From Clostridia bacterium (GTDB lineage Bacteria; Bacillota_A; Clostridia; Oscillospirales; CAG-272): a stretch of DNA of 64,000 nucleotides. The stretch is from positions 1 to 64,000 of the forward strand of contig JAFTUD010000025.1 in the NCBI GenBank assembly GCA_017466455.1. The letters are read 5' to 3'. The position numbers and the translations under genes are program-made. Of this stretch, positions 13,876-23,103 are shown in pieces (the first letter of the stretch is position 1; every line of letters begins with the position of its first letter). The notes beneath the pieces are model-generated. The model made no database searches and had not been told where the DNA came from. It saw nothing but the letters and a program-made list of their open reading frames with translations.

Positions 13876-16816
13876 TCTAATACGCCCATTCCTTTTGACA
13901 GAGGCTGACCTCGGTACAAGATTTGAAATCGGAAGACCTTGGCTGTTCCTCATTCTCATTCCCGCACTTATTCTTACAATCATACCGTTCTTCAGACTCC
14001 ACAAGAGCCGTCGTTACAATATAAAGCACATCGTACCGCTTTTCCTTCACATATTGATTCTTGCAATCGCGACAACGATGATTACCGACATCAATATTAT
14101 TGAAACGACCACAGCTCCTGAGGATACCGAAATCATCATCGTTGCCGATATGTCGGACTCCAACTCCCCAATGAAGGATAAGATGAACGAGCATATTCGG
14201 GACTTGATTGAAAACGCGGACGAAAACACGAAAATAGGCGTTGTCGTATTTGCGAATAAATACACCTATTACAGTGAGCTCGGAAAAATTAAGGAAAACG
14301 GTGATTACCTTAGCGTAAGCGGAGAGGAAATCAAATCGGCGAACACAAATATCCAAGAGGCTATTGAGTATTCGTCAACACTCTTTACTCAAACCGATAA
14401 GGTTAATAAGCGCGTGCTTCTCGTTTCCGACGGTAGACAAACCGTTGGTAACGCATGGAGCGCAGCAAAGAAGCTTGCTCTTAATGATATCAGGCTTGAC
14501 GCGTCATACTTCGATGTTATCGGAGCAGAGGAAACAGCCGAGGTTCAAATGCTCTCAATGACTGCAACAGTAATTGAAGACAGAACTGCGAATGTTTCAA
14601 TCAGCGTCGCTCTTACCTCTACCACCAACACAAGCGGAAAAATCACCTTCTACGAGGTGCCGATTATGACAGGCAGTGAGGATGATGAGGACCTTGACAC
14701 CGAGCCTAAGGAGGTTAGCTCGCTTCCTATCTCGATAAGAGAGGGCAATAACTCCTATTCCGTTAAGTATATGGCAGAGGGCGCGGGAATTCACTCCGTG
14801 TACGCTGTCGTTGAAACAGATGAAGGAGATACTATTGAGCAAAACAACACACTTTACTCATGGTTCGATATTGACGATATAGCAAAAATTCTTTTCGTTG
14901 ACGGTGACGGCACTCAGGTAACAAGCAAGATTACCGATATGGTAAAGGATGAATATACCTATGAGGTAATTGATACCGAGGACTTCCCCGAGTCAATGGA
15001 GGAGCTTCTTGAATACGATGAAATCGTAATGATGAATATCAACTTTGAGGATATGCCCGCCGGCTCTACGGACCTTGTAAAGCGTTATGTAGAGGAGGTT
15101 GGTCGCGGTCTTGTATTCACATGCGGTACTAACACCTATAACTATAACGACTCAACCTATGCGGATAACCCACTTATTGACATTCTTCCCGTTGACCTTA
15201 GAATTGACGAGAGAAGAGAGGTAATTGCGACAGTTATCACAGTTGACCTTTCCTCATCAATGGGTCAAGCGGTTGTCGGCTCACAAAAGAACCAATACGG
15301 CGAAATCCTCACCCGTTATGACATGGTCCTTGAGAGCGTTGTTGAGCTTGTAAATCCTAAGCAAAGGGACGAAAACGGTCAGCTTATAAAGCAGTTTGAG
15401 GATGAGGACTATGTCGGAGTCGTATTCTTCGATGCCGATGCGTCAATCGCACTCCCACTCACACAGCTTCACGAGAAGGAATGGATGGAGGCTCAAATCA
15501 GATACGCATTTGAATCCTACTTCTATACTCACAAGGATGAAAGCAACCCGTCCTACGAAAACCGTAACTTCGTTACAGGCGGAACAAAGGACGCAAACGG
15601 TTGGCAAATCAAGTCATACGGTACAAACTATAAGTTCGGTATTGATGCGTCAAACAGAATGCTCTCCGAGTCCGATGCTGACCTTAAGCAAATGGTATTC
15701 CTCTCCGATGGTGAGCCGTCGGATAAGAACTCAGGATACGATGAAACAATTCGTAGAATGGCATCAGGAGGCGTTACCACATCAACCGTTGCTATCGGTC
15801 GTGACCAGGTAAGCATGCTTGATGAGCTTGCTCGTCTTGCGACAATCGGTCACGGTAACTTCAACTATGTAACATCCTCGGCAGACCTTTCAAAATCTCT
15901 TGTAAAGATTGCGGAGATGGTAAAGGGTAAGCCAATCAACGAAAGGGAAACCAAGCTTGAAAAGCGTAACGATAGCCCAATTCTTATCGGTCTTGGACAA
16001 AATGCCGAGTACGATGTAATTCAGGGCTACTACGGTACGACAATCAAGGACGGCGCAAAGATAGTCCTTTCAGCCGATGACCTTCGCCCAATCGTGGCAG
16101 AGTGGGATATCGGTCGCGGACATTCCACCGTATATATGAGTGACCTTGGCGGTATGTGGTCCAAATCGCTCTTTAATGACGATGACGGATACGCAAACAG
16201 CCGAATTGTTAAAAACCTTCTCACAAACTCACTGAACGATGATGTCGGCTCAAGCGGACTTAAGGTTTCAAGCAAGCGTACAGATGATAAGACCCTTATC
16301 ACAGTTGAGCTTGAAAAGCGCTTGAGAGATACAGAGCAGCTCGTTGCTTATGTAACCTCACCTGACGGAGCGCAAACAATAGAGTGCCGTGAATTTAAGA
16401 CACTCTCCGCTACAAAGCGTGTTGCCGAGGTTGGTACACCTGATGAAACAGGCACATACCATATCGAGGTTAAGCTTGTGAGCAGAAATGACTCCTCTGT
16501 GTTTGATAAGGCGCAGTACGCAGTCGTTGGATTCTATCCCGATGAGTACGACCTATTCAGCGTAGACGGAAAGAGCGTGCTTGAGGATCTCTCCGCGGCA
16601 GGCGACGGCGAAATGATGGCAAACTCCGAGGAATTCTACGATATTCAAAGAGAGGAATTTGCGCAGTTCACCCACGACATCTCAACACCTGCAATCATCG
16701 TTCTTCTTGTTCTCTTTATAGTTGACCTCTTGTTCCGTCACTTCTCACCAAAGAAGAAGGAAAAGAAGGACACAATGACCGAGGCAGAGCGTGTTGCATC
16801 TATGAGAGGTAGATAA
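13865..16816 (+). CDS. Membrane protein with two vWA domains
   Basis: 983 residues; the start is ATG 13865 (GTG 13862 is the alternative), with a G-rich RBS inside the previous gene. Two N-terminal helices are followed by a first vWA-like domain (DMSDS near 95) and a beta region. A segment resembling the glutamine-amidotransferase-like domain of such proteins (ILFVDGDG...) comes next. A second, canonical vWA (DLSSSMG near 460, followed by a FLSDGEPSD segment) and a C-terminal helix with a Lys-rich tail complete it. A double-vWA layout next to moxR suggests a large surface complex remodelled by the ATPase. The substrate is unknown. It is the last gene of the operon; a terminator follows at 16824. 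Confidence 0.85.
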   Translation: MNFNLIRPFLLTEADLGTRFEIGRPWLFLILIPALILTIIPFFRLHKSRRYNIKHIVPLFLHILILAIATTMITDINIIETTTAPEDTEIIIVADMSDSNSPMKDKMNEHIRDLIENADENTKIGVVVFANKYTYYSELGKIKENGDYLSVSGEEIKSANTNIQEAIEYSSTLFTQTDKVNKRVLLVSDGRQTVGNAWSAAKKLALNDIRLDASYFDVIGAEETAEVQMLSMTATVIEDRTANVSISVALTSTTNTSGKITFYEVPIMTGSEDDEDLDTEPKEVSSLPISIREGNNSYSVKYMAEGAGIHSVYAVVETDEGDTIEQNNTLYSWFDIDDIAKILFVDGDGTQVTSKITDMVKDEYTYEVIDTEDFPESMEELLEYDEIVMMNINFEDMPAGSTDLVKRYVEEVGRGLVFTCGTNTYNYNDSTYADNPLIDILPVDLRIDERREVIATVITVDLSSSMGQAVVGSQKNQYGEILTRYDMVLESVVELVNPKQRDENGQLIKQFEDEDYVGVVFFDADASIALPLTQLHEKEWMEAQIRYAFESYFYTHKDESNPSYENRNFVTGGTKDANGWQIKSYGTNYKFGIDASNRMLSESDADLKQMVFLSDGEPSDKNSGYDETIRRMASGGVTTSTVAIGRDQVSMLDELARLATIGHGNFNYVTSSADLSKSLVKIAEMVKGKPINERETKLEKRNDSPILIGLGQNAEYDVIQGYYGTTIKDGAKIVLSADDLRPIVAEWDIGRGHSTVYMSDLGGMWSKSLFNDDDGYANSRIVKNLLTNSLNDDVGSSGLKVSSKRTDDKTLITVELEKRLRDTEQLVAYVTSPDGAQTIECREFKTLSATKRVAEVGTPDETGTYHIEVKLVSRNDSSVFDKAQYAVVGFYPDEYDLFSVDGKSVLEDLSAAGDGEMMANSEEFYDIQREEFAQFTHDISTPAIIVLLVLFIVDLLFRHFSPKKKEKKDTMTEAERVASMRGR

Positions 16817-16823
16817 AAATAAT

Positions 16824-16860
16824 AAGAAGCTATGCTTGCATAGCTTCTTTTATTTTTCAC
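16824..16860 (+). terminator. Terminator, first copy of a 37-bp direct repeat
   Basis: AGAAGCTATG-c-ttGCATAGCTTCT hairpin followed by T-rich sequence, 7 bp after the double-vWA gene. The whole 37-bp segment is repeated without change at 17124-17160. Confidence 0.85.
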
Positions 16861-17123
16861 GCACCACAGGCGCATATCGCGTTTACGAAGTAAACATATC
16901 GAGGACTCAAAGAGTCCATATCGAGTCCCGAAGGGACATATCGAGTTTGCTACGGCAAACATAGAAGAACACGACCAACTATTCTTACGAATAGGTGCTA
17001 CGCACTTGCAAAAATCAAATAGAATTTTTGCGGTCGGAGCCTTGTTACTCGCTTTGCTCGTAATACGCCGACGAGAACGCATTCACCTTATTTGTGCTCG
17101 TTTCGCTATTCCCTAAAAACAAA
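16861..17123. repeat. R1 hairpin array C, bracketed by duplicated terminators
   Basis: The cleanest R1 array. GTTTAC-gaa-GTAAAC (16881), GGACTC-aaa-GAGTCC (16903), GTCCC-gaa-GGGAC (16925) and GTTTGC-tacg-GCAAAC (16945) are separated by ATATCGA, with a period of 20-22 nt. Further right, 17011-17028 and 17040-17063 are inverted copies of modules in array B2. No coding potential is seen. The array lies exactly between the two copies of the 37-bp terminator. Confidence 0.85.
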
Positions 17124-17160
17124 AAGAAGCTATGCTTGCATAGCTTCTTTTATTTTTCAC
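17124..17160 (+). terminator. Terminator, second copy of the 37-bp direct repeat
   Basis: Identical over 37 bp to 16824-16860, with an offset of exactly 300 bp. It insulates the DUF4143 ATPase gene from the array. Confidence 0.8.
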
Positions 17161-17188
17161 ATTTCGGCAGACAAAATTGATGTTTTTG

Positions 17189-17249
17189 TAATTTTGTCAG
17201 CCTTAAGACTGACAAAATTATTGACAAATTACTTTTTATGTGCTATAAT
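17189..17249 (+). promoter_or_regulatory. Consensus promoter with upstream inverted-repeat operator
   Basis: TTGACA (17221-17226), a 17-bp spacer and TATAAT (17244-17249) match the sigma-A consensus fully. Directly upstream lies a 12-bp inverted repeat (17189-17200 with 17209-17220, core TTTTGTCAG/CTGACAAAA); another GACAAAATT half-site is at 17170. The placement suggests a repressor or activator site. Confidence 0.75.
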
Positions 17250-17281
17250 ATGGACATAATAAGAAAAAAGGAGGCGTTTAT

Positions 17282-18481
17282 ATGATATTAAGACAAGCAT
17301 ATCTTGATCAAATTATTCCGCTTATTGATAAAAATTTAATTAAGGTATTAACGGGTGTTCGCCGTTGCGGTAAGACCGTTCTTCTTTCTCAAATTCAGGA
17401 TTATCTTTTAGAAAGAGGTATTTCAAAATCCAACATTATCAGTATCAGCCTTGAATCCAAAAAGAACAAAAGACTCAAGGACGCAGATGATTTGTATGAC
17501 TACCTTATTTCTTCCTGTGAAGCTGTGGAGGGCAAGACTTATATCTTCCTTGATGAAATACAGGCTGTCAGCAAATGGGAGGAGGTTGTTTCATCCTTGC
17601 TTGTTGATGTGGATTGTGATATTTATATTACCGGCTCCAACTCTAAGCTCCTTTCGGGCGAGCTTGCTACCTTGATTGCCGGTCGGTATATTCAAATTCA
17701 TGTATATCCGTTTACACTGTCCGAGGCTAAATCAATACAACAGCAAAATGGCAAATACACCTCTAACGAGGAGCTTTTCGCCGATTATTTGCGTTTTGGC
17801 GGATTGCCTATGCGTTTTTCGCTGGAGAATATTTCACTTGAGCCATATCTTTCTGATACCTACGACGCAATCGTGGTAAAGGATGTTATTCAAAGAAACA
17901 ACATTAAGGACACGGGGCTTCTTAATATGATCCTATCGTTTTTGATGGATAATATTGCCAATCCGTTTTCGGCACGCTCAATTGTTTCCGCATTGAGAGC
18001 AGAAGGAATAAATACTACTGTTGAAACTGTTATTTCTTACATTGACTATATCAAAAAGGCAATGGTCATTTACAGCGCACAAAGGTATGATATAAAGGGG
18101 AAGAAGCTACTAACAACGAATGAGAAGTATTATACCGTTGATTTGGGGCTTCGCAACTGTGTTAAGTCAAGTGGCGAGATTGATTATAACAAGCTTTATG
18201 AGAATATCGTTTATCTTGAGCTTCTGTACCGTGGCTATGATGTAAAGGTTGGCAAAACCGATGATTACGAAATAGATTTTGTTGCGTACAAGGGAGCAGA
18301 TATTTTGTATGTTCAAGTGTGCTATCTTCTTGCAACCCCCGAAACGGTAGAGCGAGAGTTTGGAAATCTTGAGCGAATTAAGGATAATTATCCAAAGTAT
18401 GTAATATCGGGAGATCTTCCGGATTTTTCTCGAAACGGTATTAAGCATTACAACATCATTAAATTCCTTTTGAATGAATGA
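17282..18481 (+). CDS. DUF4143-type ATPase (AAA_14)
   Basis: 399 residues. Walker A GVRRCGKT is at about 26-33 and Walker B IFLDEIQ near 90. The arginine-containing GSNSKLL segment follows, and a C-terminal DUF4143 region has a nuclease-like core (YEIDFVAYKG near 325). This family is very common in gut Clostridia and Bacteroidia and its function is still unclear; target selection or nuclease-like roles have been suggested. Start fixed by AAGGAGG 9 bp upstream. It stands alone, between array C and a bidirectional terminator, and has its own strong promoter. Confidence 0.88.
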   Translation: MILRQAYLDQIIPLIDKNLIKVLTGVRRCGKTVLLSQIQDYLLERGISKSNIISISLESKKNKRLKDADDLYDYLISSCEAVEGKTYIFLDEIQAVSKWEEVVSSLLVDVDCDIYITGSNSKLLSGELATLIAGRYIQIHVYPFTLSEAKSIQQQNGKYTSNEELFADYLRFGGLPMRFSLENISLEPYLSDTYDAIVVKDVIQRNNIKDTGLLNMILSFLMDNIANPFSARSIVSALRAEGINTTVETVISYIDYIKKAMVIYSAQRYDIKGKKLLTTNEKYYTVDLGLRNCVKSSGEIDYNKLYENIVYLELLYRGYDVKVGKTDDYEIDFVAYKGADILYVQVCYLLATPETVEREFGNLERIKDNYPKYVISGDLPDFSRNGIKHYNIIKFLLNE

Positions 18482-18531
18482 TTTTAGAAGCGCAAATCGC
18501 TCCCGTCATTCACATTTTCTGTTCAACAACC

Positions 18532-18559
18532 AAAAAAGCGTGCCGAGGCACGCTTTTTT
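18532..18559. terminator. Bidirectional terminator
   Basis: A perfect 13-bp stem (AAAAAAGCGTGCC) with a 2-nt loop has an A-run on one side and a T-run on the other. It serves the DUF4143 gene on the plus strand and xylB on the minus strand. Confidence 0.85.
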
Positions 18560-18575
18560 GTTATTAAACAGTAAG

Positions 18576-20048
18576 TTAGATAAGTTTATAAACATCCTTA
18601 AGTGCGGGATAGAGCGCCTTGAAGGCTTGATATTTCTTTTCGTAAGCCTCGACGAGTGTTGGGTCGGGGTAGGTTACATCAAGCACGGAAACGAGCTTGC
18701 TTGTCGCCTCATAAACGCTTGAATATTCTTTCGCGCCAACCATAGCAAGGATTGCTCCGCCGTAGGCAGGACCCTCCTCAACCTGCGGACGCATAATCTC
18801 AATTCCGAGAACATTTGCGCACACCTGGCGCCAAATTTTATTCTTAGCACCGCCACCGCAAATTAGCGATTTATTGATACATACTCCACTCTTTTTCGCA
18901 ATTTCAATGCAATCCCTTAGCGCAAAGGTAACTCCCTCCATAACCGCGAGGGTAAGCTCCTTTCTTGTGGTGTTGGGACGCATACCGATAAACGCACCCT
19001 TAGCCGATGTATCATTGTGCGGACTGCGCTCACCCATAAGATAGGGAAGGAAGTATACGCTGTTTTTGCCAAGATACCTTTCAAGTCCCTCTTGCTCGGT
19101 AGCGTAATCGCTTGTTTCAAGCACATTTTCCATCCACCACTTATTGCATGACGCCGCACTCAAAATACAGCCCATAAGGTGGAATTTTCCGCTTGCGTGG
19201 CAGAAGGAGTGTAGCGCATTTTCGCTATCAACCGAGAATTTGTCCTTTGAAATAAACACAGTTCCACTCGTGCCAAGCGAGATGTTGCAATCTCCGTCAT
19301 TTACCGTGCCTGTGCCAACCGCTGCCGCCGCATTATCGCCCGCACCTGCGCAAACGATAACCGCCTTATCAAGCCCCGTAAGCGCGCAAATCTCATCGCT
19401 TAGCGTGCCGATAGGCTCATATGACTCATAAAGCCTCGGTAGCCACTCACGCTTCGCATGGCAAATTTCAAGCATTTCATCACTCCAAGAGCGATTTTTA
19501 ACATCAAGAAGCAGCATTCCACTCGCATCGGAGAGGTCAGTCGCATGCACGCCCGTGAGCTTGTATGCAAGAAAATCCTTAGGAAGCATAATTTTTGCAA
19601 TTCTTGCGAAATTCTCGGGCTCATTTTCCTCAATCCAAAGGATTTTTGGAGCAGTAAAGCCTGCAAATGAGATGTTAGCGGTAAGGTCGGAAAGCTTCCT
19701 TTTGCCAACCTCACTGTTCAGCCTGTCGCTTTGCGCCTGAGTCCTTCCGTCATTCCAAAGAATGGCAGGGCGGATAATTTCATCATTCTTATCAAGAGCG
19801 ACAAGCCCGTGCATTTGTCCACCGAAGGAAATTCCCTTAACCTCGCTCCTGTCAGCGCCGTCAAGCAGAATATTTATTCCGCGAATTGTTGCATCAAGCC
19901 AGTCTTGAGGATTTTGCTCACTCCATCCATCTCGCAAATAGGCAATAGGGTAATCCTGTGTCGCGCTTTTTAGTATTTTACCGTCGGCACTAACAAGCAG
20001 TAGCTTTACTGATGATGTGCCGAGGTCAATTCCGATATAGCTGTTCAT
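18576..20048 (-). CDS. xylB: Xylulokinase
   Basis: 490 residues, the normal length for the family. It phosphorylates D-xylulose with ATP to xylulose 5-phosphate, the second step of xylose use. The FGGY-kinase features are visible: N-terminal IGIDLGTSSVK phosphate loop, the FGGQMHGL segment, SLGTSGTVF, and GGGAKNKIWRQ near the C-terminus. It starts 1 nt after the xylose isomerase stop codon, so the two are translationally coupled. The product is soluble and cytoplasmic. No xylose transporter or xylR lies next to it in the window. Confidence 0.94.
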   Translation of the reverse strand: MNSYIGIDLGTSSVKLLLVSADGKILKSATQDYPIAYLRDGWSEQNPQDWLDATIRGINILLDGADRSEVKGISFGGQMHGLVALDKNDEIIRPAILWNDGRTQAQSDRLNSEVGKRKLSDLTANISFAGFTAPKILWIEENEPENFARIAKIMLPKDFLAYKLTGVHATDLSDASGMLLLDVKNRSWSDEMLEICHAKREWLPRLYESYEPIGTLSDEICALTGLDKAVIVCAGAGDNAAAAVGTGTVNDGDCNISLGTSGTVFISKDKFSVDSENALHSFCHASGKFHLMGCILSAASCNKWWMENVLETSDYATEQEGLERYLGKNSVYFLPYLMGERSPHNDTSAKGAFIGMRPNTTRKELTLAVMEGVTFALRDCIEIAKKSGVCINKSLICGGGAKNKIWRQVCANVLGIEIMRPQVEEGPAYGGAILAMVGAKEYSSVYEATSKLVSVLDVTYPDPTLVEAYEKKYQAFKALYPALKDVYKLI

Positions 20049-20049
20049 A

Positions 20050-21366
20050 TTAACCGAAAAGAATGCTATTTATAATAGCCTCAAGTCCTTCCTGCTTACC
20101 GCTTCCGGGGAGTGCGCACTCACCCTTGTCGGTTGCATATTTAGCCACAGACTCAAGCGTAGCGTCATCGCTCATAATGAGCTTGCCAAGCTCGGAGTCC
20201 TTGTAGCTTGAATATCTTTTCTCAATAAATTCGTCAATGCGTCCGTCCTCAATAATTTCACTCGCCTTGATAAGACCGAGCGCAAATGTATCCATACCGA
20301 GAATAAACGCCTCAAACATATCCTCTACTGTATATGACGGACGGCGGTTCTTTGCATCAAAGTTAAATCCACCTGTAAGTCCGCCTGCCTTTAATACCTC
20401 ATACATGCACATAGTAGCGGTGTAAACATCAAATGGGAACTCATCTGTGTCCCAGCCGAGGAGCATATCGCCTTGGTTAGCGTCAATAGAGCCGAGCATG
20501 CCGTTGATAGCGCTTACACGAAGGTCGTGCTGGAAGGTGTGACCTGCAAGAGTTGCGTGGTTAGCCTCAATATTCATCTTAAAGTCCTTATCAAGACCGT
20601 GCGCCTTCAAAAAGCCGATGGCAGTCGCCGCGTCAAAGTCGTATTGATGCTTCATAGGCTCCTTTGGCTTAGGCTCAATGTAGAAGTCACCTGTAAAGCC
20701 TATCTTACGGCCGTATGCAACAGCCATCTTCATAAGCCTTGCAATGTTGTCCTGCTCAAATTTCATATCAGTATTGAGAAGCGTTTCATAGCCCTCACGA
20801 CCGCCCCAGAATACATATCCGCGACCGCCGAGCTTAACGGTGAGGTCAAGCGCCTTCTTAACCTGTGCGCAAGCAAAGGCGAATACCTCTGCGCTGTTTG
20901 ATGAGCCTGCGCCGTTTACAAAGCGAGGATTTGAGAACATATTAGCAGTTCCCCAAAGGCACTTAATGTCCGTGCCCTTCATCTTTTCAAGAATGTAGTC
21001 GGTAATCTCATCAAGACGGCGATTTGTTTCGTTGATGTCCTGCGCCTCAGGAACTATATCAACATCATGGAAGCAAAAATACTTAATGCCGAGCTTCTGC
21101 ATAAACTCAAAGCCTGCGTCAACCTTAGCCTTAGCATGCTCCATTGTGCCTTCCTTAGCGCCAAAGCTCTTGTCGGCAACTCCATGGCCGAACATGTCCG
21201 TGCCGGTTGCGCAAAGATTGTGCCACCAAGCCATAGCGAAGGGAAGATGCTCACTCATCTTCTTGCCCATGATAACTCTGTCTGCATCATAATACTTAAA
21301 TGCAAGCGGATTTTTGCTCCTTGAGCCCTCATACTTAATTTGTGGGATACCCTTAAAAATTTCCAT
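20050..21366 (-). CDS. xylA: Xylose isomerase
   Basis: 438 residues, class II length. It converts D-xylose to D-xylulose. Diagnostic segments are FCFHDVD with the catalytic His, WGGREGYE, and [10 protein letters not shown] with metal ligands; [10 protein letters not shown] and GSIDANQGD(ML)GWDTDEFP lie further on. The ATG at 21366 is preferred over an upstream ATG at 21417 because AGGAG lies 8 bp before it and the family normally begins near ME-F--I--IKYEG. The leader contains a short near-palindrome (around 21412-21426, GCACACATGTGC) that could be an operator, though this is weak. Confidence 0.95.
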   Translation of the reverse strand: MEIFKGIPQIKYEGSRSKNPLAFKYYDADRVIMGKKMSEHLPFAMAWWHNLCATGTDMFGHGVADKSFGAKEGTMEHAKAKVDAGFEFMQKLGIKYFCFHDVDIVPEAQDINETNRRLDEITDYILEKMKGTDIKCLWGTANMFSNPRFVNGAGSSNSAEVFAFACAQVKKALDLTVKLGGRGYVFWGGREGYETLLNTDMKFEQDNIARLMKMAVAYGRKIGFTGDFYIEPKPKEPMKHQYDFDAATAIGFLKAHGLDKDFKMNIEANHATLAGHTFQHDLRVSAINGMLGSIDANQGDMLLGWDTDEFPFDVYTATMCMYEVLKAGGLTGGFNFDAKNRRPSYTVEDMFEAFILGMDTFALGLIKASEIIEDGRIDEFIEKRYSSYKDSELGKLIMSDDATLESVAKYATDKGECALPGSGKQEGLEAIINSILFG

Positions 21367-21476
21367 AACTGTTTCTCCTATATAATATTTTTTTATTAAA
21401 GTTCTTAATTTATGCACACATGTGCGTATTTTTTGTAAAATAGCGGTTTATTTACCCGAATTTTACTTATCTAAAA

Positions 21477-22070
21477 TTACTTATCTAAAATTTCCGTAGC
21501 CCTCTTTATAAACTCCGCCTTGGAATAGAGGATATTTATCGCACTTAGCATCGCATTAGGCGACATATCGTGCGGAAGGGAAAGTGAGCGTAGCACCGCC
21601 TCACGCCGATGTGAGCTGTCAGCTACACCGCTAAGCCCAAGCGCGTAAAGGTCCGCCTTCGTAATCGGCTCACCGTTTTCCCTCGCACTCTCACCGTCTG
21701 TAAAGGGTGAGAGCAGGGAGTAAAGCACCTCGGGAGAAATTCCCTCAACGCCGAGATAGCCCTCGCGTGAAGCCTCTCTTTTGCGCTTTTCCTTGCCGAC
21801 GGTCTTTGGCGTGTATAGATTTATCATCTTGTCCGCGCTTAATGCGGTTTTAATATGTGAGCGAATGAGGTGACCGCCCCCGTCGGAGTCGGTAAGAATG
21901 ATGATTTTCCCCTCACGCTCGGCAAGCGCGCGAATAAGCGACAGCATTTCGTTTTTATTAAAAATCGCAAACCCGTTAGTTACAATAACCGTCGCATCAA
22001 ATAGCGAGTCAATCTTAATCTTATCGTATTTGCCCTCAACGATTATAGGATATTTAATTCGTTTTTTCAT
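21477..22070 (-). CDS. rnmV: Ribonuclease M5-like TOPRIM protein
   Basis: 197 residues. An N-terminal TOPRIM domain has VEGKYDK (catalytic Glu) and ILTDSDGGG (acidic pair), followed by a DUF4093-type tail. RNase M5 matures 5S rRNA in Firmicutes; the similarity is good but the exact substrate is inferred. Start is ATG 22070, 4 nt after the holA stop codon. A perfect 14-bp tandem duplication (21463-21476, 21477-21490) covers the stop codon without altering the protein. Confidence 0.8.
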   Translation of the reverse strand: MKKRIKYPIIVEGKYDKIKIDSLFDATVIVTNGFAIFNKNEMLSLIRALAEREGKIIILTDSDGGGHLIRSHIKTALSADKMINLYTPKTVGKEKRKREASREGYLGVEGISPEVLYSLLSPFTDGESARENGEPITKADLYALGLSGVADSSHRREAVLRSLSLPHDMSPNAMLSAINILYSKAEFIKRATEILDK

Positions 22071-22074
22071 AATC

Positions 22075-23103
22075 TTAAAGCGCACATAGCGTGCAAACAA
22101 GCCTTTCGATAGCGCCGTAGGCACTTAAATTTTGCGCGGACTTTGACTGTATATCGGCATCACGGCAAAGCTCTAAGCTACGCTCAATGCGTGCAGGAGA
22201 GGAGCGCGCAACCTTAGACAGATATTTACCCACCTTGAACTCGTGAATGCGCAGGCTTGACGCAATTTGCGACTTCGTCATTCCAAGCGAATTCAGCCTG
22301 CATACCGCATAAAGCTCCGTATACATCTTAACTATTGAGAAAAGAATGATATTCGGTGGCTCGTGCGCAAGCCGTTGCCTGCGTAGCGTTTCAAAAACAA
22401 GCTCCGTATTGCCGTCAAGCAACACATTAGTGAGCTGAAAGTCCTCATATTCTATTGATTTACAGCACACAAGGTCAATAATTTCCTTGCTTACCGCCGT
22501 GATTTCGTTTTGCTTGGCATAGGCGCAAAGCTTCTCAATCTCATTTGCAAGTGTCCACATGCTATGTCCGCAAATCTCAACAAGATAAGCGCATAGTGAC
22601 GGGTCAAACTGAATGCTTCCCTCGGAAAAGTGGCGCAAAATCCAGCCCGCCATACGGTTCCCCTGCGGAAAATCAAAGTTGACAGGGGTCAAGTGCTTGG
22701 TAAGCTGTTTAAAAAGCTCCGATGGCTTTTTCGGCGTGCCCGCATCGAAAAGGTGAGCGTCTGCACGGATAACAAGCACCGTATGCTCGCACCCCTCAAG
22801 GTCGCCGAGCGCGTCACAAAGAGAAGCAAGCTCGTCCTTTTTAAGCGACTTGAAGTCAAGCCCGCGCACCTCAACGAGCTTTTTGTCCGCCATCATCGGC
22901 AGAGAAGAAATAGCATTAGAAAGCGCCGAGGCGGAGAAGTCCTCACCGTAAATTATAACATGGTTGAACTCATCAAATGAGCCGTCAAGCACGCGCTTTT
23001 TAACTTCCTTGGTGTAGGAAAGCTTTAAGTAGTCCTCTGACCCGTAAAAAAGGTAACCGCCCGAGAGGGAGGAAAGCTCCTGCCTGAATTCAGCCTCGGT
23101 CAT
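22075..23103 (-). CDS. holA: DNA polymerase III delta subunit
   Basis: 342 residues, the usual length. It is part of the clamp loader that puts the beta sliding clamp onto DNA. The N-terminal FYGSEDYLK segment, the central VLVIRADAH and the C-terminal alpha-helical region with RIERSLELCRDADIQSK are as expected for HolA. Its start overlaps the DUF1934 stop by 4 nt (ATGA), as in a coupled operon. Confidence 0.9.
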   Translation of the reverse strand: MTEAEFRQELSSLSGGYLFYGSEDYLKLSYTKEVKKRVLDGSFDEFNHVIIYGEDFSASALSNAISSLPMMADKKLVEVRGLDFKSLKKDELASLCDALGDLEGCEHTVLVIRADAHLFDAGTPKKPSELFKQLTKHLTPVNFDFPQGNRMAGWILRHFSEGSIQFDPSLCAYLVEICGHSMWTLANEIEKLCAYAKQNEITAVSKEIIDLVCCKSIEYEDFQLTNVLLDGNTELVFETLRRQRLAHEPPNIILFSIVKMYTELYAVCRLNSLGMTKSQIASSLRIHEFKVGKYLSKVARSSPARIERSLELCRDADIQSKSAQNLSAYGAIERLVCTLCAL

